Under the pieces are notes generated by a model. The model did not search any database. It was given only the letters and a program-made list of their open reading frames with translations, and was not told the DNA's origin. From Sycobia sp. Sy_11 (taxonomy: Eukaryota; Arthropoda; Insecta; Hymenoptera; Epichrysomallidae), in the NCBI GenBank assembly GCA_018907035.1, contig JACCIC010000004.1:116001-180000 (forward strand): a stretch of DNA of 64,000 bases. The letters are read 5' to 3'. Both the position numbers and the translations under genes were made by a program. Positions within the stretch are counted from its first letter, which is position 1. Each line of letters begins with the position of its first letter. Positions 1 to 11,597 of the stretch are shown in pieces.

Positions 1-108
1 ACGTCTTTTGTATCTTTGATAAGAAAAGATAGAAAGGGAATAATAGTACATGGTTCTTTTTCATTTGCATTGTGCATTAAGTGACTAATAAAGCGTTACG
101 GTTCTTAC

Positions 109-3100
109 TGACTTTGTGTCCGCCACCAGAATTTGTACTTAACCCTGCTTTTGGCTTGTTCCTGTAAGCAAATCCAATAAATTTAAGATATTATATTTAA
201 GACTTTTATAACTCAATAATCAACTTACATGTTTGAATTATTTGTTATTTTTTGTGCAGATTGGTTTTTGTCCTCATTATCTGATAATTCAATTTCTAAA
301 CTAGATGATTTTCCTCGTCGACCATAATACCTAAAAAATTATATATACATCTATCTAAATCTTTAAAATTGTTTATTAATAATATAATGTAAGAAAAAAT
401 GTTACTAATTGTTATTCAAGTGAAAATTATATAACAAACTATAGTGTTGGTTAAAATTACCTTGGTACTGTAGATGGCTTAGTTTCCACACTTTTAGACC
501 TTTTACTATTTGATTTACTCCTCGATCTTGATATTGATCTAGATTTACTTCGGCTTTTACTTCTGCATCTAGCCCTTGATACAGATCTGGATCTTCTTTC
601 TAACTCTACTTTAGATCTAGACCTTGACTGTGATTTTGAACTTGATTTTGATCTCGATCTTGACTTTGAAATTGTTTTGGATCTAGATTTGGATCTGGAT
701 TTAGGTTTTGATTTGGATCTAGATCTTGATTTTGATTTTGACTTTGATTGTGAAAACCGCCGCTTCTTTGGCTGATCTCGGGATTTTGACCTTGATCGCG
801 ACCTTGAATAACTGCTACTTTTATTACTGCTTCTGAGTGATGATGAATACGTTGAATGCGATCGTGATCTTCTAACACGTGATCGAGACCGTGACCGTGA
901 CTTTGATCTGGTTTTTGATCTAGTTCTGAACCTCAACCGCGAACGTGACCTAGATCTGGTATATGATCGTGACCTACTTCGACCACGTGATCTAGACCTG
1001 GAATACGAGCGCGACCAACGAGAATGACTATGTGTTCTAGATCTACCACTATATTTTCTTGATCTAGATAAATCCCTTCTGGATCTGCAAAAGATTGAAT
1101 TGCATCATTATTATATATCGTTAAATGAAACAAAATAATTACAAAAAAATTTAGTTTTATTATTGAAAGTATTTAAGTATTAAATTACTTAATTAAGTTA
1201 TTATCAAATTGTTTAATAAACACCTCGAATATATTAAACTTGATCTTCTAGGTTCACACTTTCGATAACATTTATTTCGAGAACATGATGCACTCCTTGA
1301 TCTAGATTTTGTTTTTCTATTTAAAGACCTTTCATTTAAAACTGGACTGTTTGATTTTTTCTTTTTTGCATTTGCAGAATTATTTTTTTTTGAACTTGAT
1401 ATAATTTGGGAGGAACTACTTTGAGCTAAATCCTCTTCACCTCCAAAACTTGTAATATAAGTAATTTGCCCTGCATTAATAGGTGAAGGTGACCTTGAAC
1501 GTGATTTGGAAGATGATTTACGGTAGGGATTATATTCTGGACTTTCTCTAGCTGCATAACTAAGACAAATATTTGTATAGTTTAAAAATATAAAGTTAAA
1601 TCACCTTTAATAGAATAAAATTAAAAAAAAATTTTTTAATGATAAAATAGTATGTTTAATGTATCATATTTTATGTTGTAATATTTTATAAATAGATCTT
1701 TTTACTAAATAAAGTTATACCTAGGAGGACTCATTATACGACCAATCATTTTCTTCTCTCTAAAAGCTCTTCTTTCTCTTCTAGACCTTCGTCCCTGTAA
1801 GTAAATTATGAATTATTTTTGATTATTCTTTATTTATTAATAAATATTAAAACATTGCTTACAGAATACATTGCTTTTTCCTCTTCTTGTTTTCTTGCCT
1901 GTCTTAATGTTTCAGCTTCTTCAAAATCTTGAGTTAAAAAACTAAAATAATCAGCTCCTAAAAGTCCATATTTTTGAGCTACTAAATTCATTTCGTGAGC
2001 TTGAGATGGTTCAATTTGGGATACATCTACACAGATATCTAAATCAATATCACTATCATCTTCTTCTTTTTCTTCTGATATGTTAGTCTCCAATGTTTTT
2101 GTAACTTCTGGAATTGCTTCTTCAGTTTCATAATTATAACCAATCGCAGCATTATTACTAGATTTTTTCTTATCTTTAATTAAATCTGGCTTAGTTGATG
2201 ATCCAAACTGTTCTTCTAAATGAATTTGATGAAGAAATTTTTCTTCGGTTACTAAAAACAATTACAATTAAAAACTTAATTTAATTTAAAAATTTTCTTT
2301 TTTAATAAATATATTGTTGAAATAATTGCACAATTTCAAATATTTGTGTTGTTTTAAAATAGTTTTTCTACATAAATATAAATGTAAAGTTATAAACTAT
2401 AATATATATAAATATTTATATATATTTTCATCAAAGCAATAAAATATAAAGTAAAAAACAAGAAATTATATTTGAACAAACAAGTAATTTCATTTATATT
2501 TTTGAATTCATTAATTGGTTTTCAAATTATAAGATAACTACTATTGTTAAAAATCTTATACTAAAAATAAGTTCAAATACAATTTTAGAAATTTATAATT
2601 AAAAAAATAGCAATATATTTTATCCACTAACCTGTTAGGAATTCATTTTGGACAATAATTCGATATCTTTCATAATTAATATGCCTATCCTCGTTAGTTA
2701 AAGGAATATCAATATCATTGGTATTATTAGCTTCTGGAATCCAATCAAGATGAGCTCTTACATCAAATCGATCTATTAAATTATCATTATTTCCTTGCCA
2801 AGGCATCCTTTAAACCCAAAATAAAAAGATTAAACTAAATTAATGATATTCAATATTTAAAGTTATTACAATGTTAAAAAGAAGAAATTTACATATTAGC
2901 AGGACTGTCACCAGCTGCTGCAATAACTGGATCTAAATGAATCTTACATGGTCTTCCATGTAACTGAAGAAATTGAGTAGGATCAGATTTCTACGAAATA
3001 GATTGAAATTAATATAATAATAAATTGCATTTATTGAAATATTAAAAAGTACAAAGATAGTTTATTAACAATTGAACTATTAAATAATTTAACAATATAT

Positions 3101-3672
3101 AATAAATTTAACTTATCAATGCTTTATTTATAGTATTTTAATTTTTGTAATATGATTAATTGGAATGCAAACAAGATATAATTATATTTCTTCAAAAATA
3201 TATAATAAAAATTATGTTTATATAATATAAATTAATTTATTTGTTTTGATAGTTTAATAACTATAGTGAATGCCAAGATGTTTTTGTAAGTTTAGTTTCG
3301 AAAAGATAAAAATACAAAATCTTATAATTGATATAAAAATAAAACAGATTAGAAAGTTCTCACATTTAGTATCATACTTATTATTATATATTTTATAAAA
3401 TCTTGTTAATATATAAGGAAATATAGTATGGTAAAAATTTACAAAGGCCACTCCTAAAACTTATCTACTTTATGTTCAACTAATCGTTCTTCAAAATTCA
3501 AAAGAATTCAAAGATTGCTAAAAGGATAAATACAACTTACTATCTTCTCGTAGTAATCCCGGCGACGTTCAGCACGTCGACGATAATCCACCAGCATGCC
3601 ACGGATCTTTTTTTCTTGTTTTCGTGCTTCGTGCCACATTCTACCACCGGTCTTCTTTACAGAGAAACTCAT
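109..3672 (-). CDS. CLASRP: CLASRP, CLK4-associating serine/arginine-rich protein (3' end beyond window)
   Basis: Splicing-related SR-like nuclear protein; the family binds CLK kinases. Nine coding exons, read on the minus strand, join in phase: 3541-3672, 2893-2990, 2632-2807, 1863-2251, 1721-1794, 1224-1547, 461-1084, 229-330 and 109-161. All introns have GT-AG ends, with strong donors such as GTAAGT at exons 1 and 8. This gives about 657 codons so far, close to the usual ~670 aa of the vertebrate protein. The N-terminus carries the family signature: MWHEARKQEKK at residues 12-22, then a YRRRAERRRDYYEKI block and a NMMPWQGNND/DRFDVRAHLD block. An acidic middle and EEEKAMYSGRRSRR follow, then SPEYNPYRKS with ITYITSFGG, then a ~200-residue arginine/serine repeat domain in exon 7. 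The start is the only ATG matching the family N-terminus. The last exon ends at a GTAAGA donor, so the conserved lysine-rich C-terminus should lie left of position 1. Identification is firm; exon 8-9 boundaries are less certain. Confidence 0.9.
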
Positions 3673-3962
3673 ATTGTATTTATCTAGATCAAGATAGACG
3701 TGTATATCTTAAATTGCATTAAAAAGAACACATTTGACAAGTTACAAAAAAATTCTAATTTGACAGGTTCATCAAGATCAATTAAAAAAGACACTTCGTT
3801 GCCTCATCGCTCATCCTTCAATATAACGTTCAATAAGAGATGCAGTCATGGTCATTTCGGTGGTAGGGAAAGGTCTTGTATATGGCAAAAAAAAACATCC
3901 ACCACATATTAGAAGGCGCCACTGCATCAAAGCAAAAATGGCAGTCATGAACGTTAAGATTA

Positions 3963-4494
3963 GGGAGAGTAGAGAGAAGGAATGGAAACTCCGCTAAAAT
4001 CGTGGCGACACCCTGTGAGGTTGCTCGTTCAAATGGATGTTTTTAACAAAAAGAGAGTGGAGATATGCATTGAGCGTGGAGAAAGGGGAGAAATAAATCT
4101 CTTCTCCCCTACTTTTTCTTCTTTTCTTCCCCTTACTCGCTTTGGCTTTTGCTTTGTCTTTCGCTGTTGCACGCAAAACCATCGAGGGACTTGCAAGATA
4201 GCGAATTCTACCGGACAAATCTGAACTACCATCTCCGGCTAATTTTTTATGAGTTTGTCCCACGTAAAGAAACGGAGTTTTCACTTCATCTCTCTACCTT
4301 CTATAGTGAGGGAACAGAGATTTAACATTCCAATCTCTCCATACTAACTGCATACCCTCACTCTCTTTTCTCCAAATGCATGCATTTGAATGAGCAACCT
4401 CACAAGGTGTCGCCGTCTTGCAGCCAATTTTGTTCCAAAGTTCTACCATGTAATTCATGATTTTAGCGGAATTTCCACTCCTTTCTACCCTCCA
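3963..4494. repeat. Foldback/MITE-like element with long inverted ends
   Basis: The two ends are imperfect inverted repeats. The left runs from 3963 through GGCGACACC and TGAGGTTGCTC near 4002-4030; the right is its reverse complement from 4494 back to about 4370. A second pair follows inside (AGAGAGTGGAGATATGCA near 4052, its partner near 4340-4370). Both outer ends abut a TA dinucleotide (3961-3962 and 4495-4496), as expected for a Tc1/mariner-type insertion. No coding capacity was recognised. It lies about 290 bp upstream of the CLASRP start codon. Confidence 0.55.
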
Positions 4495-4671
4495 TAATGT
4501 AGATAGTACAGAATGTATATGGGGTAAAATATTTATTTAACTGTTTCAATACATTTTATAATCTTCTAGCATATTAAAAAACAAAATAAATGTGATATAA
4601 TTATTTTCTTTACATTTTAATTAAACACAATGTAAAAACAAGGAAATTACATAAAAATAATTTTTTAAATA

Positions 4672-5948
4672 CAAGGGTTGATTGATACGTTTCCGGCCTG
4701 ACCAAGAGATGGCGCCACCAGGCCTACCTTGAGGTGGCGTTCTATAGTACCATCCTTAGATAGCTTGCACCTATAGTTTCAGTCCGATCGCCATGTTAGT
4801 TTAGGTTTGAGAGCAAGTTGAACAAGACGCGTCTGTGTTTTTCATAAAAATGGAAAAACTGGAAAATCGTGCTGTCATCAAATACTTTTATTTGAAGGGG
4901 TTAACGCCGAAGAAAATTAAAGAAGAGATGGACACAACACTGGGGACACTCTCTCCATCATATTCAACCGTTAAGCAGTGGGTTTCCGAGTTTAAAGAGG
5001 GTCGTGTGAATGAGCCTCGCTCAGGACGCCCCATTGAAGTCACAACTCCAGACATGATCGAAAAAATCCATTAAATATTGCTGAAAGATCGCAGATTAAA
5101 AGTGCGTGAGATAGCTGAAACCTGTAATATGTTATATGAATGTGTACAAAATATTTTGCACCAACATTTGTATATAATAAAGCTCTGTGCAAAATGGGTG
5201 CCGTGTTTGCTAACAGTCGACCAAAAATTGATTCGAAAGAAATTTCTACCGCGAATTTGGCGTTGTATAAGCGTAATCCAAGCGAATTTTTGCGTCGATT
5301 CGTAACCGTTGACGAAACTTGAGTCCACCACTACACTCCTGAAACAACAGTCTAATCAGTGGATTGAACCAGGGGAACCAACTCCAAAGAAGGCAAAAAC
5401 AATTTTTTCGGCAAACAAGGTTATGGCTACTATTTTTTTTGGGACACAAGAGGTATTATATACATCGATTATCTTGAAAAGGGTAAAACTATCACTGGTC
5501 AATATTACGCAGACCTGTTGCAACGTTTGAGCCACGAAGTGAAAATTAAACAACCTCATCTGGTGAAGAAAAAAATATTGTTTCATCACAATAACGCACC
5601 AGCGCACACGTCAATCGTTGTGATGGCTAAAATCAACGATCTGAAGTTTGAATTGCTGCCGCACCCTCCCTACTCTCCAGACCTAGCCTCAAGTGACTAT
5701 TATCTTTTTCCTAACCTCAAAAATTGGCTTGGCTGTAAGAGATTTGCGAACAATGAAGGAGTAATCGAAGCTGTAAATGGGTATTATGAGGAGCTCGACG
5801 AATCAGTCTATAGAGATGGAATTACTAGACTAAAGCTCCGCTATGAGAAATGTATCAGCCTTGGAGGAGATTATGTTGAGAAATAAAAAAAAATTCTTAA
5901 AAACGTTGTTTTTCTTGGTGAGGCCGGAAACTTATCAATCCACCCTCG
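4672..5948 (+). mobile_element. Mariner transposon, complete but inactivated
   Basis: This 1277-bp element is flanked by TA (4670-4671 and 5949-5950). Its ~35-bp terminal inverted repeats share GATTGATA followed by GTTTCCGGCCT and ACCAAG. The length and layout are those of a full-length mariner. It holds one disrupted transposase gene and sits between CLASRP and the downstream repeats. Confidence 0.92.
4850..5886 (+). pseudogene. Mariner transposase, broken by stops and frameshifts
   Basis: Cut-and-paste transposase of the mariner family. The ATG at 4850 begins the helix-turn-helix region (MEKLENRAVIKYFYLKG), and the gene ends in YVEK before a stop at 5884. Damage includes an in-frame TAA at 5072-5074, a frame change near 5225, TGA replacing the Trp codon after the first catalytic Asp (DET-stop-VHHYTPE) near 5320, and two further frame changes between about 5340 and 5480. 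The second catalytic Asp is changed: FHHNNAPAH instead of the family FHHDNAPAH. The third (SSDYYLFP) is kept. The gene is certainly inactive. Confidence 0.92.
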
Positions 5949-6918
5949 TAGATTTATTTCGCAGGATAATTGTTATAAAAGTATATTGTTTAGAAATATA
6001 ACTAGTAGTATAGCCATAAGTGACTGTTTTCTTATCTAATTTAATTTTTATTATTTTGGTTCACTCTTTATGATCCATCATCGATCCATCAATATTACAA
6101 AATAAATTTTAGCAGTTTCAGGTTCAGGCATTCAATGAAAACTTAAGTTTGCATTAAAATTTCTGTAAGAAGTGAAGTTCTTCACAGCAATCTCCCCTTG
6201 TAATACCCTTTCGATGACATGGACAGAACTCTAGTATGTGCTTTTTACACTTTTAATTCTGCTATAATATAATACTTCTTATGTAGTACATTTAAATAAT
6301 TTTGGTAATTTTCAGTTTGTTTTCAAGAACTTTTTAAAGAACTCCAAAAATTTACTAAGCTAAGTAAAATGCTTTCCTGTAATTTGTAATGCCTATGGAT
6401 GCCATTTTTTAGTTCCCTCTCCACCGCTAGTATCGCATATTATATTAAAATTGCCATAATATGATCATACCTATTGTAGACCAAAGGAAACACTGTAATC
6501 GGCCACTACTCTACTGATCTGAAAAATTACTGAAAAAAAAGAAAAAACTAATAATCGACGTATTTTTCTTTTGTTTATCCCAAAAAACTCCAATTTTTAT
6601 TTTTTCCTACTTAGATATTCCGAAAAATCCTGAACATTAAAAAATTTACATTCAATGTTATACGCCATCTAATTACACGATTTATGAACTAAAGATCTAG
6701 AATAATTATTCTATGTTTATTTTAATTTTCTCTATCGGTATGTTTATAAAAATTTTAAGTTTTAATTTTTTTTTACAAAAAATTGTTTTCAATTAGGGCC
6801 ACTCCAAAGAGCATGCGCGCAATAAATTCAAATAATTCTAAATTTTTCGATGCAAGTTCTTAGCTAAAGTGTAGTATACTTATAATCAGACGCTGTTCTT
6901 TTGCAATCATCATTCTCA
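5949..6918. other. AT-rich intergenic DNA
   Basis: No open frame, RNA gene or repeat that I can recognise between the mariner and the next LTR-like element. Confidence 0.6.
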
Positions 6919-6922
6919 ATGT

Positions 6923-8317
6923 TGTAACGTAGGTTACTCACCGGCGCGCAAATATATATATTTTATATATTAAGGAAATAACGCGCATAAGTAGATTAGA
7001 AGATAGTTTATTTATATAATAATATAGCATGCTATTAACAGCAATCAGCAAGCAATCACTCAAAATAAATAAAACTATAAATTAACATCCAATAACGTAT
7101 TTTTCGTCTGTATAAATGTGCGTTATTTTCCGATAGAAATCCTGTTTGTTTTCGGCACTTGCTCAGGAAGGTACCACTCAAGTCAAGCAAAGGAATCGAT
7201 CAAATTCTATCGATCGACCTGTTGTCTTCCGGTGCAAACTTTTCAACGAGGAAAAGGCGCTTCTTTACTCATTTGAAGACATAATTTATTGTATAGGAAA
7301 GGGCATTCCTTAATTAACAAGAAATATCGCACCGAACATCACTCGAGAAGGCCAGTGAAAATTAAAAAGAAAATATTCTTTTTCTAAGTAAAGGCGCTGC
7401 TTTTTCAGAAGTAGAATTAAAAGTATATTATTTACGAGGCGCTCTTCGAAATAATATATAAAATCTGCCAGGCATTTTTTTTATGCCCAAAAACCGCCGA
7501 AAATAAAATTCGATTTTTATCACTGAGAAAAGATGATCCTTTATCAAAAATAAAATTAAAAGTGTATTAATGACGAGGCGCTCCTCGAATTAATACACCC
7601 AGATCGACGAAGAATAATACAAAATCGCTGATAAATCGTTTAAGATAGGAAAATCTATATAATTAAATAATTACAAGAAAAGGTACACCTTTTTACCGAA
7701 ATTAATTGTAGCGAGGCACATCGAATTCAAAATTAAATGTGTAGGAGAAATAAATAAGAAACTTTAGTTAGTAATATCATGTAAAAATGTTATGTGTATT
7801 TAATAAGAGCGTCTAATAATTTTTAAATAAGATCAGGCGCTTCTGATTATTTGAAAATTAATAATTTTATATTATTGACGAGGAGCCCTTCGAAATTATA
7901 TAAAATGAAACACGATAAGCTGCGAAGAAGCAAAAGCTCCGGCCGTGTAAATAGATGGACAAGGCCGAACAGCCGATCATAGGATTAAGGGATTAAGGCG
8001 CGACGAAATACGCCGAAATAAATATATTATAATTTCATTTAATTTACGAAATAATACATTTTTTTTCTTTCTTTCTTGTTATAAAGAGACGAAAGAGAAA
8101 TTGAAATGAAGCAATAAAATATTGTTGTCAATTATGTTTTTTTTTGTAAATTATTAATAAAATACACTATTATTATTAATAATTAAAAAAGTTATTTACT
8201 AATAAGAGTTATGCACCCAGTCCATTCGCACGTCCCGACACGATCCCCTATCTTTATAGAACCCTAACAATTGAAAATATAAATATCGCGCAAGAAGAGA
8301 GGAGACGGATCGTTACA
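6923..8317. repeat. Solo LTR-like element with ATGT target duplication
   Basis: Begins TGTAACGTAGG and ends GGATCGTTACA, so it has the TG...CA termini of an LTR and a short inverted end (TGTAACG/CGTTACA). The four bases ATGT occur directly before (6919-6922) and directly after (8318-8321), a perfect 4-bp target duplication. No coding region of note. The 1395 bp include the hairpin series at 7248-7906. A short-TIR DNA element with a 4-bp duplication is the alternative. Confidence 0.6.
7248..7906. repeat. Series of hairpins sharing a GGCGC-type loop
   Basis: At least five to seven stem-loops lie in ~660 bp. The clearest is 7562-7598: stem GTGTATTAAT, inner stem CGAGG, loop CGCT, then CCTCG and ATTAATACAC. 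Others are 7424-7458 (TATATTATTT / AAATAATATA), 7817-7860, 7864-7906, 7382-7410 and 7248-7270. The AT-rich outer stems differ in sequence between copies, while the GC-rich tip (A/C)GAGGCGCTC is similar. Confidence 0.7.
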
Positions 8318-8366
8318 ATGTAGTGAATAATATATATATTATTATATTAATATATCGAGCAAATCT

Positions 8367-8411
8367 TGTAACATAGGTTACTCCGAGGCAAGCGTATATA
8401 TATATATATAT
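8367..8411. repeat. Fragment of a second copy of the 6923 LTR start
   Basis: TGTAACATAGGTTACTC at 8367 repeats the start of the 6923 element (TGTAACGTAGGTTACTC). It runs into a TA repeat and stops at 8411, where the gypsy LTR begins. It is probably a truncated LTR cut by the later insertion. Confidence 0.5.
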
Positions 8412-9767
8412 TGTAACGGGGATCGCAAGCGTCGCTCACGTTTGCTATCCGATGTCCCGATGCTCTCTCTCTCGCTCCCGTGATAGCCTATGTAAATATA
8501 TCTATATAATATTTGCTGTCTATATATATACACTCAATGTGTAGTTATGTTACAGGCCGATGCACTAACACACTGGCGGAGAGGTAAGTAAAAAAGAGCG
8601 AGGGAGCGGGGAGTGGAGCAAGTACACCGCACGCGACGATAGTTTCATGACTGTCATGCTACGCGCGAGTTGACGTAAAAAGAAAGCAATAACTTTGCGT
8701 TCGGCTGTTGTCTCACCGCGTGAGGTCTTTTGTTCTCTTTTCCGCGCTTATCACCGCCCCCTTGAGCGATACTCGCGAGCTCTTCACGCGAACGTGACTC
8801 GGATGATCGAGTTTAGTGAGCCTGTCATCTGGCCCATTTCCCGTCCGGATCGACTGCCCCATACCTGATGAATTACATAAAGATGTACTGTGCAATATTT
8901 CAAACCGATCGGTTTAGTAGATTTTGTGTGAGGATGTACACCGACTTCAAAAATGACAGTTTTCAGGAAACGGCTTAAAAGTTTTGTAAACTAAAAAATT
9001 TACAATAAAAATTTATAGTTCTTTCAGGCTCATATAAAATCGTCAATACGAGGTCCATATAGCAAAACGCTTTCATCTACATGGTCTAAAGCATCTTTTT
9101 GTATTTGTCAACGTAAAACTCTTCCTTCTTTACTGTCGTGTGACGCTTGTTCCTCTACTCTATTTATTCGCAACTCGTCAAATTGTCGCGCCCATTCGTG
9201 GGAACTTGACCCTGTACTGATTTGCATCTTTTTCATAATGGCTAACAGAGCAAAAGAACCTTCATTGAAAATACATGCAACTACATTAGCTGCAATTTCA
9301 ACAATCGTAGAGGTACCACTCACTGACTTTGGAAAGATTTTCCAGATTAGCTGATTGAGACTCTCATTATTATTTTGCGTGAAACCTCCAAGACATCGCT
9401 GCAAGAGTTCGTCTTTCCTCAAGTCCTCATAAATGTGTCTAATAGCTCTAAGAATATCAGTAGGAAGCGTTGTATAGCCGTGTTTAAAAGAGTTTAGAGC
9501 ATCTGAAGCTGTAGCTTTCTGCCATTCACACGAATTACGAATATGTAAAAATCCTCCTTGGTGCAACGAATGTTCGAATACTCACAACTTTGTCAATTTT
9601 GCTCCGATTAACTTGAAATTTCGATACAATATTCTTCAGATATAAAGTATTCATTTAACAAAATAAAAAAAATGGCCAAAAAAGAGTTTAAATATCTTAC
9701 GCCCCTTTATGATATTTATTCCTGCTTCCTTGTGCATACGATACTTTGCCTCTCGCGGACCGTTACA
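8412..9767 (+). repeat. Left (5') LTR of the gypsy element, interrupted
   Basis: 8412-~8860 aligns with 14933-~15330: shared GAGGTAAGTAAAA, GAGCAAGTACAC, GCGAGTTGACGTAAA and CGATACTCGCGAGCTC. 9710-9767 aligns with ~15620-15670 (shared CATACGATACTT). Between them the native LTR middle is replaced by a segment carrying a Mutator-like transposase fragment on the opposite strand. Confidence 0.7.
9030..9566 (-). pseudogene. Mutator-like (MULE) transposase, C-terminal fragment
   Basis: The minus-strand frame carries LLQRCLGGFTQNNNESLNQLIW followed by VEIAANVVACIFNEG and, near the end, LLYGPRIDD. As I know it, this cysteine-glycine-glycine/NNNES pattern belongs to a MULE-type transposase family common in insects. 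There is an in-frame stop near 9108, after which the same frame continues to TGA at 9030. The N-terminal and most of the catalytic part are absent. It lies inside the left gypsy LTR, in the opposite direction. Confidence 0.7.
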
Positions 9768-9785
9768 TGACGCCCAACGCGATAT
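9768..9785 (+). other. Primer-binding-site-like sequence
   Basis: TGACGCCCAACGCGAT follows directly on the LTR end CGTTACA. It resembles the TGGCGCCCAACG tRNA-primer sites of gypsy elements, with one changed base near its start. Confidence 0.5.
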
Positions 9786-10632
9786 CGGGACTGCATAATT
9801 TATTATAAAAAATATATAGATACGTGCATATATATTTTATTATATATTTATTGTTAAACGTGTAATATTTTAGTGCCCCGGTGAAAATTCGTTATACAAG
9901 TTATGCGGATTCGAGAAATTGGATAATTCTAAAATACTTGTGCGGAATATAATTATCTTTTACATAATATAACTATTTAAGATAGAAGATAGTTATATTG
10001 AATAGTGCGAAAGCACTGCGCGTCGAGAGTGTTTACGTCTCCGAGCCAGTAGCGTAAACATTAGTTGTCAAGGCTACTGACAATTAGGTGAAAGTGGAAG
10101 AAAAGCAACACAAATTTAATATACATTTCAATACAAAATTATAATATTCGTTCGGCTTTTCCAGTAATAATTAAAAATTATTAATTTAGTTAATTTGATA
10201 TATAATATGATTAATTAAATTGATATAAATAATTATATTGATTTCGATTAATAAGTATATTTAATATAAATTAACAAGATTTGAAATCTAATATTTCAAA
10301 CTAGATTTTATATTCTAATATAAACTCATACAAATAAATACACACACTTATTAATGTAATGTCAGCATGCGATACTAGGCTAATATAAATATATAATGTA
10401 TAATATATAACATATATACATAATATTGTAAAATGTAATTTATTTATTTATTTATATATTTTCTAATCGTAAATATATGTATATATTAATTTATTAATAT
10501 ACGCGTGAATACCGGTAATATCTATTTTATATAAATGCAATATATATATTACCCAAAGAGCATATAGTGACAAATTGAACTGTATAGTCGCCACACGACA
10601 AATATAAAAATTTGTGAATTCGCCGACTTATG

Positions 10633-10634
<2 letters not shown>

Positions 10635-10689
<55 letters not shown>
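10635..10689. repeat. (AC)n(GA)n microsatellite
   Basis: An uninterrupted AC run passes into a GA run. Confidence 0.95.
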
Positions 10690-11547
10690 GCTATCGCGAC
10701 TCTACGCTACATATATTTATTACGTACTTACAAAAGACGATTCACGCAAAACTTTTTCTTTTTTAGAAAATAATAAAATCAAAATTTCTTTATGCGTTTT
10801 CACTTTTTGGTTTTCCTCTTTCTTTCGTTTTTGTTATATTTACAAAATTTTTTTTGTTTTCCCTTTTCGGAAAAATGAAAGAATTTTTCTAGTGAAACTT
10901 TTTTTCCTTTTTTTGTTTTTGGGAAAATCAAAAATTTCAAAGTGTAAATCTTTGAAAATTTTGAAAAATAAAATTGTTTCAAAATATAAAATGACTAAAA
11001 ATAGACTATTTTCAGTTTTTTTTTATATATACTTTTGTCGTGAGAATAACATTTATTTTATTTATTTTTTTTTGCGTTAGTCTACGATTTTTATGATTTC
11101 GATTTTTGCGCTGTCGATCGGGCTATCCACTGATTCTTGGCACTACAGAGTTCCATCATTTATCAAATAAATGTGTAGTGTTCTTTTATTTATTTTGCTC
11201 AATGAAATTAATGAAGATTAAATAATTTAATAATCGATAAAATGAATAATGAGTAAAATTGATATATTTTCCAAATTATTAGTAACAAATGCAATTAAAG
11301 GTAACAATTGAGAGAAAATTAAATATCAGGTTAATCATTAAATTAAATAACAATGAATTAAATTTTGTTAAATAATAAGTAATTAAAATACAATAACAAT
11401 TTAATTAAATAACAATTGAATATCAATTTAATTTTTTTCCTTTCTTTTTTTTGTCTCTTTTCTTCTGTCTTGACAAACATACGAAATTTTTCGTTGTGTA
11501 TTCTGTCTTGTCATAGCAACCTTAAATGAGCATTGCTCAACAGGTTA

Positions 11548-11597
11548 TTAATTGCATTATTTAATTTATTAATTAATAAATTAAATAATGCAATTAA
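11548..11597. repeat. 50-bp perfect palindrome
   Basis: The left half, TTAATTGCATTATTTAATTT plus ATTAA, is followed with no spacer by its exact reverse complement. The surrounding DNA is TTAA-rich, so chance plays some part, but the inner GCATT/AATGC makes it distinct. Confidence 0.8.

Noticed and set aside
606..878. Asp/Gln/Asn-rich frame overlapping CLASRP
   Set aside because: Out-of-frame reading of the arginine/serine repeat of CLASRP exon 7.
7000..8300. CRISPR-like array
   Set aside because: Repeated units are imperfect hairpins at irregular spacing without conserved direct repeats, and the DNA is eukaryotic.
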